DNA of 64,000 nucleotides from Varanus komodoensis (lineage: Eukaryota > Chordata > Lepidosauria > Squamata > Varanidae): the NCBI RefSeq assembly GCF_004798865.1, contig NW_025336481.1, positions 19,694,742 through 19,758,741 of the forward strand, written 5' to 3'. The notes under the pieces are model-generated. The model did not search any database, had not been told where the DNA came from, and saw only the letters and a program-made list of their open reading frames with translations. Of this stretch, positions 62,430-64,000 are shown in pieces (positions within the stretch are counted from its first letter, which is position 1; every line of letters begins with the position of its first letter). The translations under genes and the position numbers were made by a program.

Positions 62430-63165
62430 CTTTTTTTATTATAATTCTTATTAACTAAATTGATAATACCATACTGTACCATCCCATACAAAAATACATC
62501 AACAAGAACAAAAAATTTAAAAGGGGGAAAAACTTACAATACAAATAAATTGAATCATATAAATCAATCAAAACAATAATTTATTTATTTAGTATGAAAC
62601 AAAAAAAAGTGTACCTCGACACCAGGACTTTTGTCTACATGATAATTATTTATTCATATCTATATATACCACTCTTCTCCTTTTCTTCTTCTGTGCTTCC
62701 CCTTTCTCAGGAATCCTACTTTCCCATCCAAAATTGCATTGAATCATACCAAACTATTATATCCTTCCCTTTTCTTAATATGTGTTCAACAACCCCCAAA
62801 TGTCATTAAAATTATTCCTATTTGTCAGCCAGCCCCTTTTTCACCTTAATTCCACTTGTTAATTTATCATTAACAGCTATGTTCTAAATGGCTTTATACC
62901 ATTTGCTTAATTGGAATTTACAATTTTTGTTGTAATTCTTTGCTGTTTACTAATCTTACAGCTGTTAATAAATTTGTTATTCTGTAATATTCTACTTCCA
63001 TTTTCTTTCATGAAATAATGAGAGTAATGCAATTCTGGTTCAATATCTAAATTTAATATTTTGCTAATTTCCTTGATAACTGCTCTCCAAAAATTCATGA
63101 TATTTTCACATTCCCACTGCATATGGAAATAAGTACCCACTTTCTAACCATGTATTGGAATATAC
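62430..63165 (-). mobile_element. L1-type LINE fragment
   Basis: The minus-strand frame 62907-63140 reads YFHMQWECENIMNFWRAVIK and EISKILNLDI, like the C-terminal segment of L1 ORF2 (MWW-C--V--FW--V---I-KI). AT-rich 3' sequence continues to about 62430. Confidence 0.7.
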
Positions 63166-64000
63166 GTTGAAGTTTGCTGGCCTTGGGATTTCAGCTAGGA
63201 ATTATGATCTCATTCTTCTTCTAGTTGAGATTCAGGGGCTGAGGTAACCAGCTTAGAATTCTATAGTTTGGGAGAAGATGGTCCAGTGTCTACAACTGTT
63301 ACGTGTAAGGAAGTGAGAAGAGGCCGAACTTTTCCTTGTCACTTTTAGGCCTATATAACTTCTGCAGGGCCCTAAACTTGGTTGCTTTTTGCATCCATTC
63401 ATTCACACCAGGCTCTGAATAGTTATCAGTAATGGTTGGCTATTGGAAATATGAAATATTTCTTAAGGGCCAAGAGATATATACACAGACTGAGGAAGAG
63501 TCAAAGGGAGGTCCTGTCAAGTTTATTACATATGGAGAATGTAGTATATTTTTAGGAGGATAGATGATATCATAGTATCTCTGGACATGTAAAGGATGGG
63601 GTTGCCTAAAGCTGACCCTAATTAGTTTTAAGTAAACACAAATTATCCATAATTTATTTCAGAATATCGGTGCTGGCATCTGGCTGGACCAAGCATCTTG
63701 AGCTGGCACTTGTTCAGTTGCCATTGGTTTTGAACTATTCGATGGAGTAAATGGAATGGGATGGCAGTGATCTGTAAAGATAAGCTGGCTCCTCAGAGGT
63801 GTCCATTGTCCTCTACTTTAATAGTTGGATCATTAACTTTGAGCTGAACTTCTGGGGATTTTGATCTGGGTTGCTTTAGATTATGCTAGGCTGTGTTGTT
63901 GGATAAAGGTGTCCTACACAATTGTGAGATGTAATGCTCTACTGGATTGTGTGTTGTATGCTCTCCTGGATGTGTAGAAAGTAAGGTTGATATGTCAATC

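Larger units (their letters stand above)
60252..64000 (+). other. PLBD1: PLBD1 intron 2, incomplete
   Basis: No match to the next PLBD1 exon (human PHMNDHYTNLYPQL region) is seen up to the window end. The interval contains an (AC)n tract (60315-60352), a mariner-type element (60606-60991), an L2-like 3' end (61190-61625) and an L1 fragment (62430-63165). 63170-64000 shows nothing recognisable. Confidence 0.7.

Noticed and set aside
60252-64000. Third PLBD1 exon
   Set aside because: No translation on the + strand resembles the next part of PLBD1; the intron continues beyond the window.

Overview
The window is ordinary vertebrate nuclear DNA: coding exons of tens to a few hundred bases separated by kilobase introns, with a dense load of retrotransposon remains. 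The repeats (CR1/L2/L3-like, RTE-BovB and L1 LINEs, tRNA-derived SINEs, hAT and mariner DNA elements) point to a squamate reptile, probably a lizard. BovB copies with near-intact reading frames are the strongest clue. Species cannot be told from sequence alone.

Two genes lie head to tail on the + strand. From 738 to 43793 are the last 16 coding exons of GUCY2C (guanylyl cyclase C, the intestinal guanylin/uroguanylin receptor). They cover the juxtamembrane segment, kinase-homology domain, dimerisation linker, cyclase domain and C-terminal tail. All splice sites are GT/AG, all phases agree, and the spliced product is 617 residues to the stop, essentially the length of the same part of the human protein. 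The extracellular ligand-binding domain and transmembrane exon lie before base 1. From 49707 begins PLBD1 (phospholipase B domain containing 1): a signal-peptide exon in a CpG island, a 10.2 kb intron, and a second exon at 60032-60251. The rest of PLBD1 lies past base 64000. From memory, the same tandem order is found in human 12p, so this is conserved synteny.

The remainder is intron and a 5.9 kb intergenic interval. Region by region: 0.4-0.7 kb an antisense SINE 37 bp from a splice acceptor; 1.4-3.9 kb a long minus-strand L3/CR1-like LINE; 4.0-4.9 kb a 5'-truncated BovB with a perfect 11-bp target duplication; 13.5-16.9 kb two SINEs, an L2-like reverse-transcriptase fragment and a tandem pair of hAT-type elements; 19.8-20.9 kb LINE 3' ends; 35.7-36.8 kb two oppositely oriented L2-like ends; 39.1-40.9 kb a plus-strand L2-like LINE; 47.5-48.8 kb old RTE fragments; 50.9-51.3 kb a second BovB; 53.2-55.1 kb a CR1 nested in an older LINE; 60.6-61.0 kb a mariner-type element still carrying the end of its transposase frame; 62.4-63.2 kb an L1 fragment.

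I found no convincing new biological system. The best second-look items are the paired hAT elements with matching outer flanks, the mariner element with an arthropod-like transposase tail, the nested LINE, and a Gly-to-Ala change at a normally invariant cyclase position.
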